From QHXW01 sp963847515 (lineage in GTDB: Bacteria; Acidobacteriota; Terriglobia; Bryobacterales; Bryobacteraceae): DNA of 64,000 nucleotides. The notes below the pieces were generated by a model, which was not told where the DNA came from, searched no databases, and saw only the letters and a list, made by a program, of their open reading frames with translations. This document shows, piece after piece, positions 9,967 to 18,020 of the stretch (the first letter of the stretch is position 1; every line of letters starts with the position of its first letter). The DNA is taken from NCBI GenBank assembly GCA_963847515.1, contig CAWKAA010000001.1, positions 1,674,001 through 1,738,000 on the forward strand, written 5' to 3'. The translations under genes and the position numbers were made by a program.

Positions 9967-11187
9967 TCAGACCCTCAAAAAGAGCTTCCTCTGGTACATC
10001 CAGAACAGGATCAGCCAGTAGACCAGCAATATTGCCGCACCGTGGACGAACGGCTCGACGCCCGAGCCGAAAATCTCGAATGCGTGGGGACCCAGGTTAA
10101 TGCGGAAAGAATCGCTGATGAACCGTTCGAACAAGTGCGCAATCATATATGCTGCGATCGAGTTCATGCCGATCACTACCAGCGGGAAGGCCCACTTTTT
10201 GTAACCTTTCACATCCAGGACCCAACTGAAACCGGCCAGGAACAGGAAACATAGGCCGCCGCTGAAGAGCGTCCAGCTAGGCGTCCAGATGCGTTTCACC
10301 ACCGGGCAGATGCCCGTGAAGTGCAGAAGGAGACCAGCCGCAATACCGATCACGCCGGCGAGCAAAAGGCGCTTCATCGGAATCTGCGGAGCCGAATCGC
10401 GCAGCCAGCGTCCGGCAAACAATCCCAGTATCATCGTGCCCAGTGTAGGAATGAAGCTGAGGGTCAAATAGCCGCCGTCGTTCGCCACAAACGGCTTGAC
10501 CCGCGGGAAGAGGTTTAAGAACCATTGGTCGAACGCGGTGCCCAGGTTGGCGTTCTTATCCCAATGCGCAGCGAAGCCGGTGTAGTGGTGCCAGTCCGTT
10601 GGCACGCCCACGGCTTGCCAGTTGAATCCAGGACCTGCCACGGGATACAAAGCCCAGGCCAGCCAGTAGCCGGTAAGGATGACACCCAGGGCGGCCCATT
10701 GCCAGCGCGGCGGACGGAACGCGAGCAGAAACAGAATCGGATAGCCCAGCCCGATCTGTGACAGCGTGTCTTCGAAAGTGAAGTTGGTTTGCGGGCTGTG
10801 CATCGAGCGCAGGAAAACGCCCAGCGCGACTAGCAGCAGCGACCGCCACAGGGCATGGAGGAACATCTTGCCGAACGTCCCGCCTTTGGCCAGGCGGCTG
10901 GCAATCGAATAGGGCAATGCCACACCGACGAGGAACGAAAATCCCGGCTGAATCGTGTCGTGTAGAGAACAGCCGGCCCACGCGACATGCGTCTGGTTGA
11001 GCGCCAGAAAGCTCCAGAACCAGTTCCCCGGAAAAGCTTCCGCCACGCGGGAAAGGCGCAACACCTCGGCCATCATGAGAAACATGACGAAGCCGCGATA
11101 CGCGTCGACGGCGACATTGCGCGTAGCAGGCTGGGGGATTCGGATGGATTGTTTCGAGACAGTTTCAGGACGAACAGCGGTTGCCAA
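9967..11187 (-). CDS. DUF5009 / HGSNAT-like membrane protein, second paralogue
   Basis: The frame is open from 11343, but that extension crosses a dispersed repeat and looks non-coding. A TTG at 11187 has a GAGGTG site six bases upstream and lies just before the conserved opening VAVDAYRGFVMFLMM, so it is chosen; the protein then has about 406 residues, normal for the family. Hydrophobic segments and motifs (SLHDTIQPGFSFLVGVALP; GYKKWAFPLVVIGMNSI) parallel the downstream paralogue, 52 bp away. Both are probably co-transcribed with the VOC gene. The function is inferred only at family level (acyltransferase). Confidence 0.75.
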   Translation of the reverse strand: MATAVRPETVSKQSIRIPQPATRNVAVDAYRGFVMFLMMAEVLRLSRVAEAFPGNWFWSFLALNQTHVAWAGCSLHDTIQPGFSFLVGVALPYSIASRLAKGGTFGKMFLHALWRSLLLVALGVFLRSMHSPQTNFTFEDTLSQIGLGYPILFLLAFRPPRWQWAALGVILTGYWLAWALYPVAGPGFNWQAVGVPTDWHHYTGFAAHWDKNANLGTAFDQWFLNLFPRVKPFVANDGGYLTLSFIPTLGTMILGLFAGRWLRDSAPQIPMKRLLLAGVIGIAAGLLLHFTGICPVVKRIWTPSWTLFSGGLCFLFLAGFSWVLDVKGYKKWAFPLVVIGMNSIAAYMIAHLFERFISDSFRINLGPHAFEIFGSGVEPFVHGAAILLVYWLILFWMYQRKLFLRV

Positions 11188-11249
11188 GCAGCACCTCGGA
11201 CTTAAATTCGGGCTCGATCTTAGGATACCTCCAAAGCAAGGCCTGTCGC

Positions 11250-11305
11250 TTTGAACATCTCTTGGTGTTCTCGGCGTCTTCGCGTCTCCGCGGTGACAAT
11301 TCTTC
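11250..11305. repeat. Possible dispersed 'GCG-TCT' type repeat
   Basis: The plus strand carries a run of short near-repeats (GTGTTCTCGGCGTCTTCGCG, then TCTCCGCGGTGA). On the minus strand it reads as the peptide-like HRGDAKTPRTP. Very similar sequences recur between genes in many bacteria and are often mis-called as small proteins. It lies between the DUF5009 gene and the receiver gene and makes the long N-terminal extension of the former implausible. Confidence 0.35.
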
Positions 11306-11390
11306 TTCGTTCGGATGACCGCCGCTTGCAACCGCAAATGCAAATGTTATAGTCAAAACTCATCTCGACCCCGTTCCGAGACTGAAGAGT

Positions 11391-11798
11391 ATGGAAAATC
11401 CAACTTTCGATCGAGAAGTCGTCGTGCTGCTGGCCGAGGAAGATCCCGTCGTGCGCGCCATGCTGGAAAGACTGCTGAAGCAGGGAGGCTACGACTTGAT
11501 CGTGGCAGAGACTGGCCAGGACGCCCTGCAGAAATCCGCCGAGCACAAAGGAAGAATCGATCTGCTCGTATGCACGATTCAAATGCCCGGGTTGACCGGA
11601 AGTGATTTAGCGGCCGAAATCAGGCGGTCGCGTCCGGAGCTGAAAGTGATGCTGACATCCTCCTTTCCGCAAGGATTGCTGGTCCTGGATACGGGATGGC
11701 AGTTTATACGGAAGCCATTCCTGCCCAAGGTTCTCATCGAAAAAATAGTTGAACTCTTGAAAAAGCCGCCATCACCGAACGCCGACCGTAGCGCGTAA
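11391..11798 (+). CDS. Stand-alone receiver domain lacking the phospho-aspartate
   Basis: A 135-residue CheY-like protein. The acidic pocket is present (LLAEEDPVVR, residues 13-22), as are the switch residue region (MLTSSF) and the conserved lysine (FIRKPF, K108). At the phosphorylation site the usual aspartate before I-x-MPG is replaced: LLVCTIQMPG has threonine at residue 62. It is therefore a pseudo-receiver that cannot be phosphorylated in the normal way, and may act constitutively or by protein contact. There is no output domain. It is divergent from the DUF5009 operon and followed by an esterase gene; no partner kinase is adjacent. Confidence 0.8.
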   Translation: MENPTFDREVVVLLAEEDPVVRAMLERLLKQGGYDLIVAETGQDALQKSAEHKGRIDLLVCTIQMPGLTGSDLAAEIRRSRPELKVMLTSSFPQGLLVLDTGWQFIRKPFLPKVLIEKIVELLKKPPSPNADRSA

Positions 11799-11829
11799 CC
11801 ACCGCCGCGTGCGATATCATCGCCGTTCT

Positions 11830-13332
11830 ATGCCGAACATGAATCTGCGGTTGTTTACTCTGGCGTTTGTTGTTTGCCTTACGGCGCAGGCCGACGTGGC
11901 GCTGCCGGTTCTGCTGGCCGACCACATGGTGATCCAGCGCGGCCTTCCGGTGCATGTCTGGGGAAAAGCTGCGGAGGGCGAATCCGTCGCGGTCACATTC
12001 CGTGGCAGCACGCGGTCCACCACCGCGGATTCGATCGGCCAGTGGAGCGTGTATCTGCCGCCGGTCGAAGCCGGTGGTCCATATGAACTGATCATCCAAG
12101 GGAACAACCGCATCACCCTCAAGGACGTCATGGTGGGCGATGTGTGGGTCGCTTCGGGACAGTCCAATATGGAATTCCCCGTGAATCGCGCCGTCAACGC
12201 GCAGACGGAGATGGCCGGCGCCGATCACTCCGATATCCGGCTGCTGCACGTAAAGAATAAGGTGGCGCATTACCCGCTCGATGACGTCGTAGCGGAACCG
12301 TGGACATCCTGCACACCCAAGAGCGTAGGCGATTTCTCAGCGGTTGCATACTTTTTCGGTCGCCACCTCCGCGAGAAAACCGAGGTCCCTATTGGCCTCA
12401 TTGAATCCTCCTGGGGCGGTACTCCGGCGGAGGCCTGGACCAGCCTTCACGCTCTCTCGGCCGATGCGTCACTCATGCCGGTCTTCGCGTCATGGGCGAG
12501 GATGACCGATGGCGAGGCCGCTCATCTGGTGCGCCGGGAGAAGGAACTGAACGAATGGCGTCGCGCCGTGGACCGTGCCAAGACCGAAGGCAAGCAGCCG
12601 CCGGATTTTCCTTGGGAACTGAACATCGATAGCTCATGGATGCCTTCCGGGCTCTACAACGCCATGATCGCGCCACTCACCCGCTTTCCCATCCGCGGCG
12701 CCATCTGGTACCAGGGCGAGAGCAACGCCACGCGCGAGCGGGCCTCCCTCTATGCACACCTTTTCGGAACCATGATTCGGGATTGGCGCAGCGCTTGGGG
12801 ACAGGGTGATTTTCCGTTCTTGTTTGTCCAGTTGGCGAACTATAAGACAGGCCCGGATACCGAATGGCCGGAACTGCGCGACGCCCAGCGTCAGACTCTC
12901 GAGCTACGCAACACGGGCATGGCCGTCACCGTTGACATCGGCACCACCAACGATATTCATCCGAAGAACAAGCAGGACGTCGGGATGCGCCTGGCCCTTG
13001 CGGCCCGCGCCATTACTTATGGAGAAAAGATTGAATACTCCGGGCCATTATTTCGTCAAGCAGCGCCTGAAGGAAGTTCGATGCGTCTCTGGTTCGACCA
13101 CGTCGGTGGAGGCCTGACCGCCAAGGACGGATCTTTGGCCGGATTCGAAATCGCGGCAGCCGATCGTAAATTTGTTCCCGCCGAAGCAACGATCGATAAT
13201 GCGACCATCGTTGTGTCCAGTCCTTCAGTCTCTGCGCCGGCCTTCGTGAGATATGCCTGGTCCGATGATCCCCAGTGCAATCTCTATAACGCAGAAGGCT
13301 TGCCTGCCTCCCCTTTTCGTTCGGGCGAGTGA
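11830..13332 (+). CDS. Sialate O-acetylesterase family SGNH hydrolase
   Basis: The start at 11830 gives a signal peptide (LRLFTLAFVVCLTAQADVA). The mature protein begins with LPVLLADHMVIQRGLPVHVWG, the typical beta-sandwich opening of this family. The catalytic serine is S112 in VASGQSNMEF and the Asp/His pair is D375/H377 in NDIHPKNK; AIWYQGESN is the central block. At 500 residues it is full length. Such enzymes remove O-acetyl groups from sialic acid or other acetylated sugars in the periplasm or outside the cell. The many glycosidases in this window make plant or mucin-like glycans plausible substrates. Confidence 0.88.
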   Translation: MPNMNLRLFTLAFVVCLTAQADVALPVLLADHMVIQRGLPVHVWGKAAEGESVAVTFRGSTRSTTADSIGQWSVYLPPVEAGGPYELIIQGNNRITLKDVMVGDVWVASGQSNMEFPVNRAVNAQTEMAGADHSDIRLLHVKNKVAHYPLDDVVAEPWTSCTPKSVGDFSAVAYFFGRHLREKTEVPIGLIESSWGGTPAEAWTSLHALSADASLMPVFASWARMTDGEAAHLVRREKELNEWRRAVDRAKTEGKQPPDFPWELNIDSSWMPSGLYNAMIAPLTRFPIRGAIWYQGESNATRERASLYAHLFGTMIRDWRSAWGQGDFPFLFVQLANYKTGPDTEWPELRDAQRQTLELRNTGMAVTVDIGTTNDIHPKNKQDVGMRLALAARAITYGEKIEYSGPLFRQAAPEGSSMRLWFDHVGGGLTAKDGSLAGFEIAAADRKFVPAEATIDNATIVVSSPSVSAPAFVRYAWSDDPQCNLYNAEGLPASPFRSGE

Positions 13333-13438
13333 TCATTCACAAACATCGCACGTCGAATTTGCGCTATAGAATCAGCTGGTTTTTCCCTAAAGAGGTGTTG
13401 TGGACAGTGAGGCGTGCTCCAAAATGTAGTGCAGAAGA

Positions 13439-14239
13439 ATGCTCGTCACACATACCCTCGCCGATGGCCGCCCTGTCAAGCTGGGAAAACGGCCTGCCAA
13501 ACACGATTTCCGCACGCTGCAACTCGCCAAGTACACAGCGAAAGTGCCGCCAGCTCCGCCGGCACATGACGACTGGGAGAAAAAGGTCCACCACTGGCCC
13601 ATGATGATGAATGACACCGTAGGCGACTGCACGTGCGCTTGCGCGGGTCACATGATCGAACAATGGACTACCTATTCCAAAACCCCATTCATCCCAACGG
13701 ACCGGCAGGTCATTGCCGCCTATAGCGCGATCACTGGTTATGATCCCGTGACTGGTGATCATGATGATGGAGCCGCGATTCTTGATGTCTTGAATTACTG
13801 GCGCAAGACCGGTGTAGCCGGCCATAAGATCCTGGCGTTCGCGACCCTCGATCCATCCAGCCGAACCGAGGTGGAGGATTCGGTTTTTCTATTCGGCAAC
13901 TGCTACTTAGGCGTTCAGCTTCCGGTGAGCGCACAGACCCAGTCGGTATGGGCTGTGCCTCCGGGCGGCACAACAGGTCCTGGGTCACCCGGATCATGGG
14001 GAGGACATGCCGTCCCCGTGGTCGCATACGACCAGCGCGGTTTGACAGTTGTCACGTGGGGTGCGCTGCAGCGCATGACGTGGGGATTCCTGCACGCCTA
14101 CTGCGATGAGGCATACTCGGTTCTCAGCCAGGATTGGATCAATCACACAACCAATCTGGCGGCTAGCGGATTCGATCTTGCCGTGCTGCGCTCCGACCTG
14201 CAACAGATTGCACAACCCGCCGCTGCTGCGATCGCGTAA
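13439..14239 (+). CDS. Papain-like/C39-like fold protein of unknown function
   Basis: A 266-residue protein without signal peptide or membrane helix. Residues 58-72 (MNDTVGDCTCACAGHM) and 185-204 (GSWGGHAVPVVAYD then GLTVVTWG) look like the Cys and His blocks of a papain-fold peptidase: candidate catalytic residues are C64, C66 or C68 with H190. The spacing and the GGHAV pattern resemble C39 and other papain-like families, but no specific family was recognised. Homologous-looking proteins are usually annotated hypothetical. No export genes or leader peptide lie nearby, so a bacteriocin role is not supported. Confidence 0.6.
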   Translation: MLVTHTLADGRPVKLGKRPAKHDFRTLQLAKYTAKVPPAPPAHDDWEKKVHHWPMMMNDTVGDCTCACAGHMIEQWTTYSKTPFIPTDRQVIAAYSAITGYDPVTGDHDDGAAILDVLNYWRKTGVAGHKILAFATLDPSSRTEVEDSVFLFGNCYLGVQLPVSAQTQSVWAVPPGGTTGPGSPGSWGGHAVPVVAYDQRGLTVVTWGALQRMTWGFLHAYCDEAYSVLSQDWINHTTNLAASGFDLAVLRSDLQQIAQPAAAAIA

Positions 14240-14243
14240 TTGG

Positions 14244-14594
14244 CTACACCATCAGGATGTTGATCAAATTCCAGACAACGATTGCTGCGAACCAGTAATT
14301 CACATAGCGCAACAAGCGAGAACGGTTCAATTTGATACATATGGCCGCCAAAACCATGGCGACAATCTTGGAAGCAGCTACTGCTATACTCGGCCCGAAA
14401 TGCAAGAGATACCGGATGAAAGGGCTGGCCTCAGATATCCCCAACTTTAGCCCGATTAACGTTGTCAGAAGATCGAGCGCCTGCAGATAGAAGAAAATCT
14501 GGATCAACTTCTTTGCCCCGTACTCCGAAGGCGGAGAAAATTGCATTTCCGTTTCGTTGGAACCGGGCTGGTCCGTAACCCACGCTAGGGACAT
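14244..14594 (-). CDS. DUF5658-like small membrane protein
   Basis: 116 residues with three hydrophobic segments. The central sequence (LQALDLLTTLIGLKLGISEA then SPFIRYLL) is typical of the DUF5658 family of unknown function. The start may be the ATG at 14594 or an internal one at MQFSPPSEYG; neither has a strong ribosome binding site. It is convergent with the papain-like gene, 4 bp away. Confidence 0.6.
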   Translation of the reverse strand: MSLAWVTDQPGSNETEMQFSPPSEYGAKKLIQIFFYLQALDLLTTLIGLKLGISEASPFIRYLLHFGPSIAVAASKIVAMVLAAICIKLNRSRLLRYVNYWFAAIVVWNLINILMV

Positions 14595-14774
14595 AGAGTC
14601 TTAGACGACTTCTGAGAGCAATTCTCTAGCCAAGAGGCGAAGACGTTGCATGCAGCAGTTAGAGAGCTGCGCCCCTCGACTTATTCCCACTAAATCTGAT
14701 CTTGTGAAAATCGGACGGGGCCTTAAGGAACTTCCCCGATGCGGGCTCCGGTACTATATTTGAAGATCAATAAT

Positions 14775-16274
14775 ATGAGCCCGACGCCAACCGTCGCCAT
14801 CATCGGGGCTGGACCTGCGGGACTGACGGCGGCGTATATGCTCGCGCGGCGCGGCATTCAGGTTACGGTGATCGAGTCCGATCCGCAGTACGTGGGCGGC
14901 CTTAGCCGGACGGTTCATTACAAGGGTTTTCTGTTTGACATCGGGGGCCACAGATTTTTTTCAAAATCGAAACAGGTAGAAGATTTCTGGACCGAGATTC
15001 TGCCCAATGACATGCTGGTACGGCCCCGGTCGTCGCGGATCTATTACAACGGCAAGTTCTATACCTATCCCCTTAAGCCTTTCGAAGCCCTGAAGAAGCT
15101 CGGATTGCTGGAGTCGGCGTTGTGTGCGCTGTCCTACGTCAAGGCTCGGCTGGCACCGCAGCCGCATCCAAAGAGTTTTGAAGACTGGGTCACCAATCAG
15201 TTTGGCGCCCGGCTGTTCAGAACTTTTTTTAAAACCTATACCGAGAAGGTATGGGGAATGAGTTGCAAAGAGATCTCTGCGGACTGGGCGGCGCAGCGAA
15301 TCAAGGGCCTGTCCCTGGCCGCCGCACTCCGAAACGGATTTTCGCGTAAGTCATCTTCGGGCGGCGATCAGGCAGTTATCAAAACGCTGATCCATTCGTT
15401 CCGCTATCCACGCAAAGGGCCAGGGATGATGTGGGAGGCGTGCGCACGGAAGGTGCAAGAGATGGGCGGAAGGGTATTGTTGGGCGAAGAAGTAGACGCG
15501 TGCGACTTGGACGCTCAGTCGAAACGCTGGACTGTGCACTATCGCTCGGCGCATGGCGCATCCGCTGCGATAACGGCGGATCACGTGATTTCATCAGCAC
15601 CCATGCAGCGGCTGGCACAATCGCTATCCCCGCCTCTTTCCTCCGACGGCCTGGCGGCAGCCCGCGCGCTGCGATACCGCGATTTTGTGACGGTTGTCCT
15701 GATTTTGAAGGACAAGCACCTGTTTAGCGATAATTGGGTCTACATTCATGATCCCGGCGTCCGGGTAGGGCGAATTCAAAACTACAAGTCGTGGTCGCCG
15801 GATATGGTTCCCGATCCGGCTTACGCTTGCTACGGATTGGAATATTTCTGCTTTGAGGGCGATGGCCTGTGGGACTCGAGCGATCAGGAGCTAATCTCGC
15901 TGGCATCGCGGGAACTGGCGCAAATCGGGCTGGGGGAATCGGGCGACATGCTGGATGGGTGCGTGGTGCGGCAGCGCAAGGCGTATCCGGTTTACGACGA
16001 TCAATATGCGCAGAATGTCGCTGTAATCCGGCTGGAGATCGAGCAGCGTTATCCCGGCCTCCACCTGGTGGGCCGCAACGGCATGCACAAATATAACAAC
16101 CAGGATCATGCCATGATGACCGCTATGCTGACGGTAGAAAACATTGTCGCCGGTGAACGGTTGTACGATATCTGGCAAGTCAATCAAGACGCCGAATACC
16201 ACGAACAAGGCAGCGCCGGCGATGAGTCCGCGGCCAGCGGCGTTCGCCTGGTGCCCGGACGCGTAGCGTCTTAG
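14775..16274 (+). CDS. NAD(P)/FAD-dependent oxidoreductase (UGM/protoporphyrinogen-oxidase-like)
   Basis: The start at 14775 places the dinucleotide-binding motif VAIIGAGPAGLTAAYMLARR at residues 6-25; an earlier in-frame ATG at 14739 is less likely. The next block (GGLSRTVHYKGFLFDIGGHR) is typical of amine-oxidase/UDP-galactopyranose-mutase-like flavoproteins. About 500 residues, full length. Family members close to this one are found beside glycosyltransferases and are annotated as putative UGM or protoporphyrinogen oxidase; the exact reaction is not known. The downstream MbfA-like gene starts 16 bp later and may be co-transcribed. Confidence 0.8.
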   Translation: MSPTPTVAIIGAGPAGLTAAYMLARRGIQVTVIESDPQYVGGLSRTVHYKGFLFDIGGHRFFSKSKQVEDFWTEILPNDMLVRPRSSRIYYNGKFYTYPLKPFEALKKLGLLESALCALSYVKARLAPQPHPKSFEDWVTNQFGARLFRTFFKTYTEKVWGMSCKEISADWAAQRIKGLSLAAALRNGFSRKSSSGGDQAVIKTLIHSFRYPRKGPGMMWEACARKVQEMGGRVLLGEEVDACDLDAQSKRWTVHYRSAHGASAAITADHVISSAPMQRLAQSLSPPLSSDGLAAARALRYRDFVTVVLILKDKHLFSDNWVYIHDPGVRVGRIQNYKSWSPDMVPDPAYACYGLEYFCFEGDGLWDSSDQELISLASRELAQIGLGESGDMLDGCVVRQRKAYPVYDDQYAQNVAVIRLEIEQRYPGLHLVGRNGMHKYNNQDHAMMTAMLTVENIVAGERLYDIWQVNQDAEYHEQGSAGDESAASGVRLVPGRVAS

Positions 16275-16289
16275 CCGCGGGAGGTGGAT

Positions 16290-17251
16290 ATGGCTCGTAA
16301 TTTCAATAGTCTCTCGGAACGCGAAATCCTAGCCCTGGCGATCTCTCTGGAAGAAGAGGACGAGCGCGTCTATGCCGATTACGCGGAAGGTTTGCGGGAG
16401 AATTTTCCGGCCTCCGCGGCGGTGTTCGACGGCATGCGCGTCGAGGAATCGTCCCACCGGCGGCGGCTCATCGAGCTTTACAAGGAGAAGTTTGGCGACC
16501 ACATTCCGCTGATCCGGCGCCAGGACGTCAAAGGATTCGTCACGCGCAGGCCGGTCTGGCTGGTGCAGCCGCTAGGTCTGGAGACGGTCCGCAATCAGGT
16601 CGAGCGCCATGGAAGTGGAGAGCCGCCGCTTTTACGAAAAGGCCGCCGCGCGTGCGCAAGATCCCGGCGTGCGGCAGTTGCTGGACGACCTGGCGAGGAA
16701 GAGCGCTCGCACGAAGACCGCGCGGAAAAGCTGGAGAAAGACAAGCTGAGTCCCGATGTGAAGCGGCAGGAGGACGAAGCCAACCGGCGCCTGTTCGTGC
16801 TGCAAATCGTTCAGCCGGGACTCGCGGGGCTGATGGATGGTTCGGTTTCCACGCTGGCGCCGGTGTTTGCCGCGGCGTTTGCCACGAAGAAACAGTCGGG
16901 ATGCATTTGTGGTCGGGCTAGCGGCGTCACTCGGGGCCGGCATCAGCATGGGATTTGCGGAGGCGCTGTCGGACGATGGCAGCCTCACCGGGCGCGGACA
17001 CCCTTGGCTGCGCGGTTTGATTTGCGGACTGATGACGGCGCTGGGCGGCATCGGCCACACGCTGCCGTTTCTGATAACGGACTTCCGGGTGGCCATGGTG
17101 GCTGCGGTGTTCGTCGTGTTGGTGGAGTTGGGCGTCATCACATGGATCCGGCACCGCTACATGGAAACGCCGCACGTTCTCGGCAGCCTTGCAGGTCGGC
17201 TTGGGCGGTGCGCTGGTATTCGTCACGGGAGTGTTGATCGGTAGCTCTTAG
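16290..17251 (+). pseudogene. MbfA-like membrane ferritin / iron exporter, four frameshifts
   Basis: The ATG at 16290 follows GGGAGGTGG. The N-terminus (SLSEREILALAISLEEEDER) is a ferritin-like erythrin domain with EE and ExxH iron ligands (EESSHRR; later ERSHED). The C-terminus is a VIT1-type transporter (GLAGLMDGSVSTLAPVFAAA; LAASLGAGISMGFAEALSDD; WLRGLICGLMTALGG). To read it through, the frame must change at about 16605, 16705, 16880 and 17170. Each change is a single base, including an extra A in an AAA run. The last frame gives the family C-terminus VTGVLIGSS and stop at 17251. Such proteins export iron under acid or peroxide stress. Four isolated indels in conserved sequence suggest sequence errors, not real loss. 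Confidence 0.8.
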
Positions 17252-17264
17252 CGGAGAGGTTTTA

Positions 17265-17295
17265 CTGAGCCGCGCCCGGAGGAAGCGTACTAACG
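17265..17295 (+). repeat. REP-like intergenic repeat copy
   Basis: The core GAGCCGCG is followed by CCCGGAGGAAGCGTACTAACG. It is nearly identical to the minus-strand copy at 7258-7286 and related to the copy at 21569-21600. It lies in the gap after the MbfA-like gene. Confidence 0.6.
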
Positions 17296-17385
17296 TTCTG
17301 GCGGCGACAGGCGGCTAGGGACACGCCCGGCACTCGCGATATGACGCTTGCACGACTCTGAATCATTCAGTAGCATAGCCGCAAG

Positions 17386-18009
17386 ATGAAATATTTCGCA
17401 CTGCTCCTCGTCATCGCCAGTATCCCACTCTTTGCAGACGACCAGGGCTACACGTCGCTATTCAACGGGAAGGACCTGACTGGCTGGAAAGTCAATGAGA
17501 ACGCTGAAACCTTCTCCGTCAAAGACGGCGCCATCGTCTCGCATGGGCCGCGCAGTCACTGTTTTTACGTGGGCGATTTCCACGGCCACAACTTCAAAGA
17601 CTTCGAGCTCAAGGTGGATATCATGACGCTTCCTGGAGCGAATGGCGGCGTCTACATTGAAACGGCGTTTCAGGATCGCGGATGGCCGGGTAAAGGATTT
17701 GAAGTTCAGGTGAATAACACATACGTGGGCGACCCGCGCAGGACCGCCAGCTTGTATGAAGTGCAAGATAACGCGGCCGACGTCGCCAAGGATAATCAGT
17801 GGTTCACAGAGGACATTATCGCCAAAGGCGACACCATCGTCGTCAAAGTGGACGGGAAGCAGATTGTCAATTGGACCCAGCCTGCGGACTGGAAAGGTAC
17901 GCAGGACTTTCCCAATCGCCGTATTGGCGCGGGCACCATTGCGCTCCAGGGCCATGACCGCGGTAGCACGGTCTACTACAAGAACATCAGGATCAAGCCG
18001 TTCGATTAG
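17386..18009 (+). CDS. DUF1080 (3-keto-disaccharide hydrolase-like) secreted protein
   Basis: 207 residues with a signal peptide (YFALLLVIASIPLFADD). The family opening YTSLFNGKDLTGWK and later GGVYIETAF and GKGFEVQVNN define the DUF1080 (3-keto-disaccharide hydrolase) concanavalin-like fold. Characterised relatives act on 3-keto-glucosides. It lies 11 bp upstream of the GH32 gene and is almost surely co-transcribed, which points to extracytoplasmic sugar breakdown. It is normal length and intact. Confidence 0.85.
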   Translation: MKYFALLLVIASIPLFADDQGYTSLFNGKDLTGWKVNENAETFSVKDGAIVSHGPRSHCFYVGDFHGHNFKDFELKVDIMTLPGANGGVYIETAFQDRGWPGKGFEVQVNNTYVGDPRRTASLYEVQDNAADVAKDNQWFTEDIIAKGDTIVVKVDGKQIVNWTQPADWKGTQDFPNRRIGAGTIALQGHDRGSTVYYKNIRIKPFD

Positions 18010-18020
18010 CCTTCGTAAGT

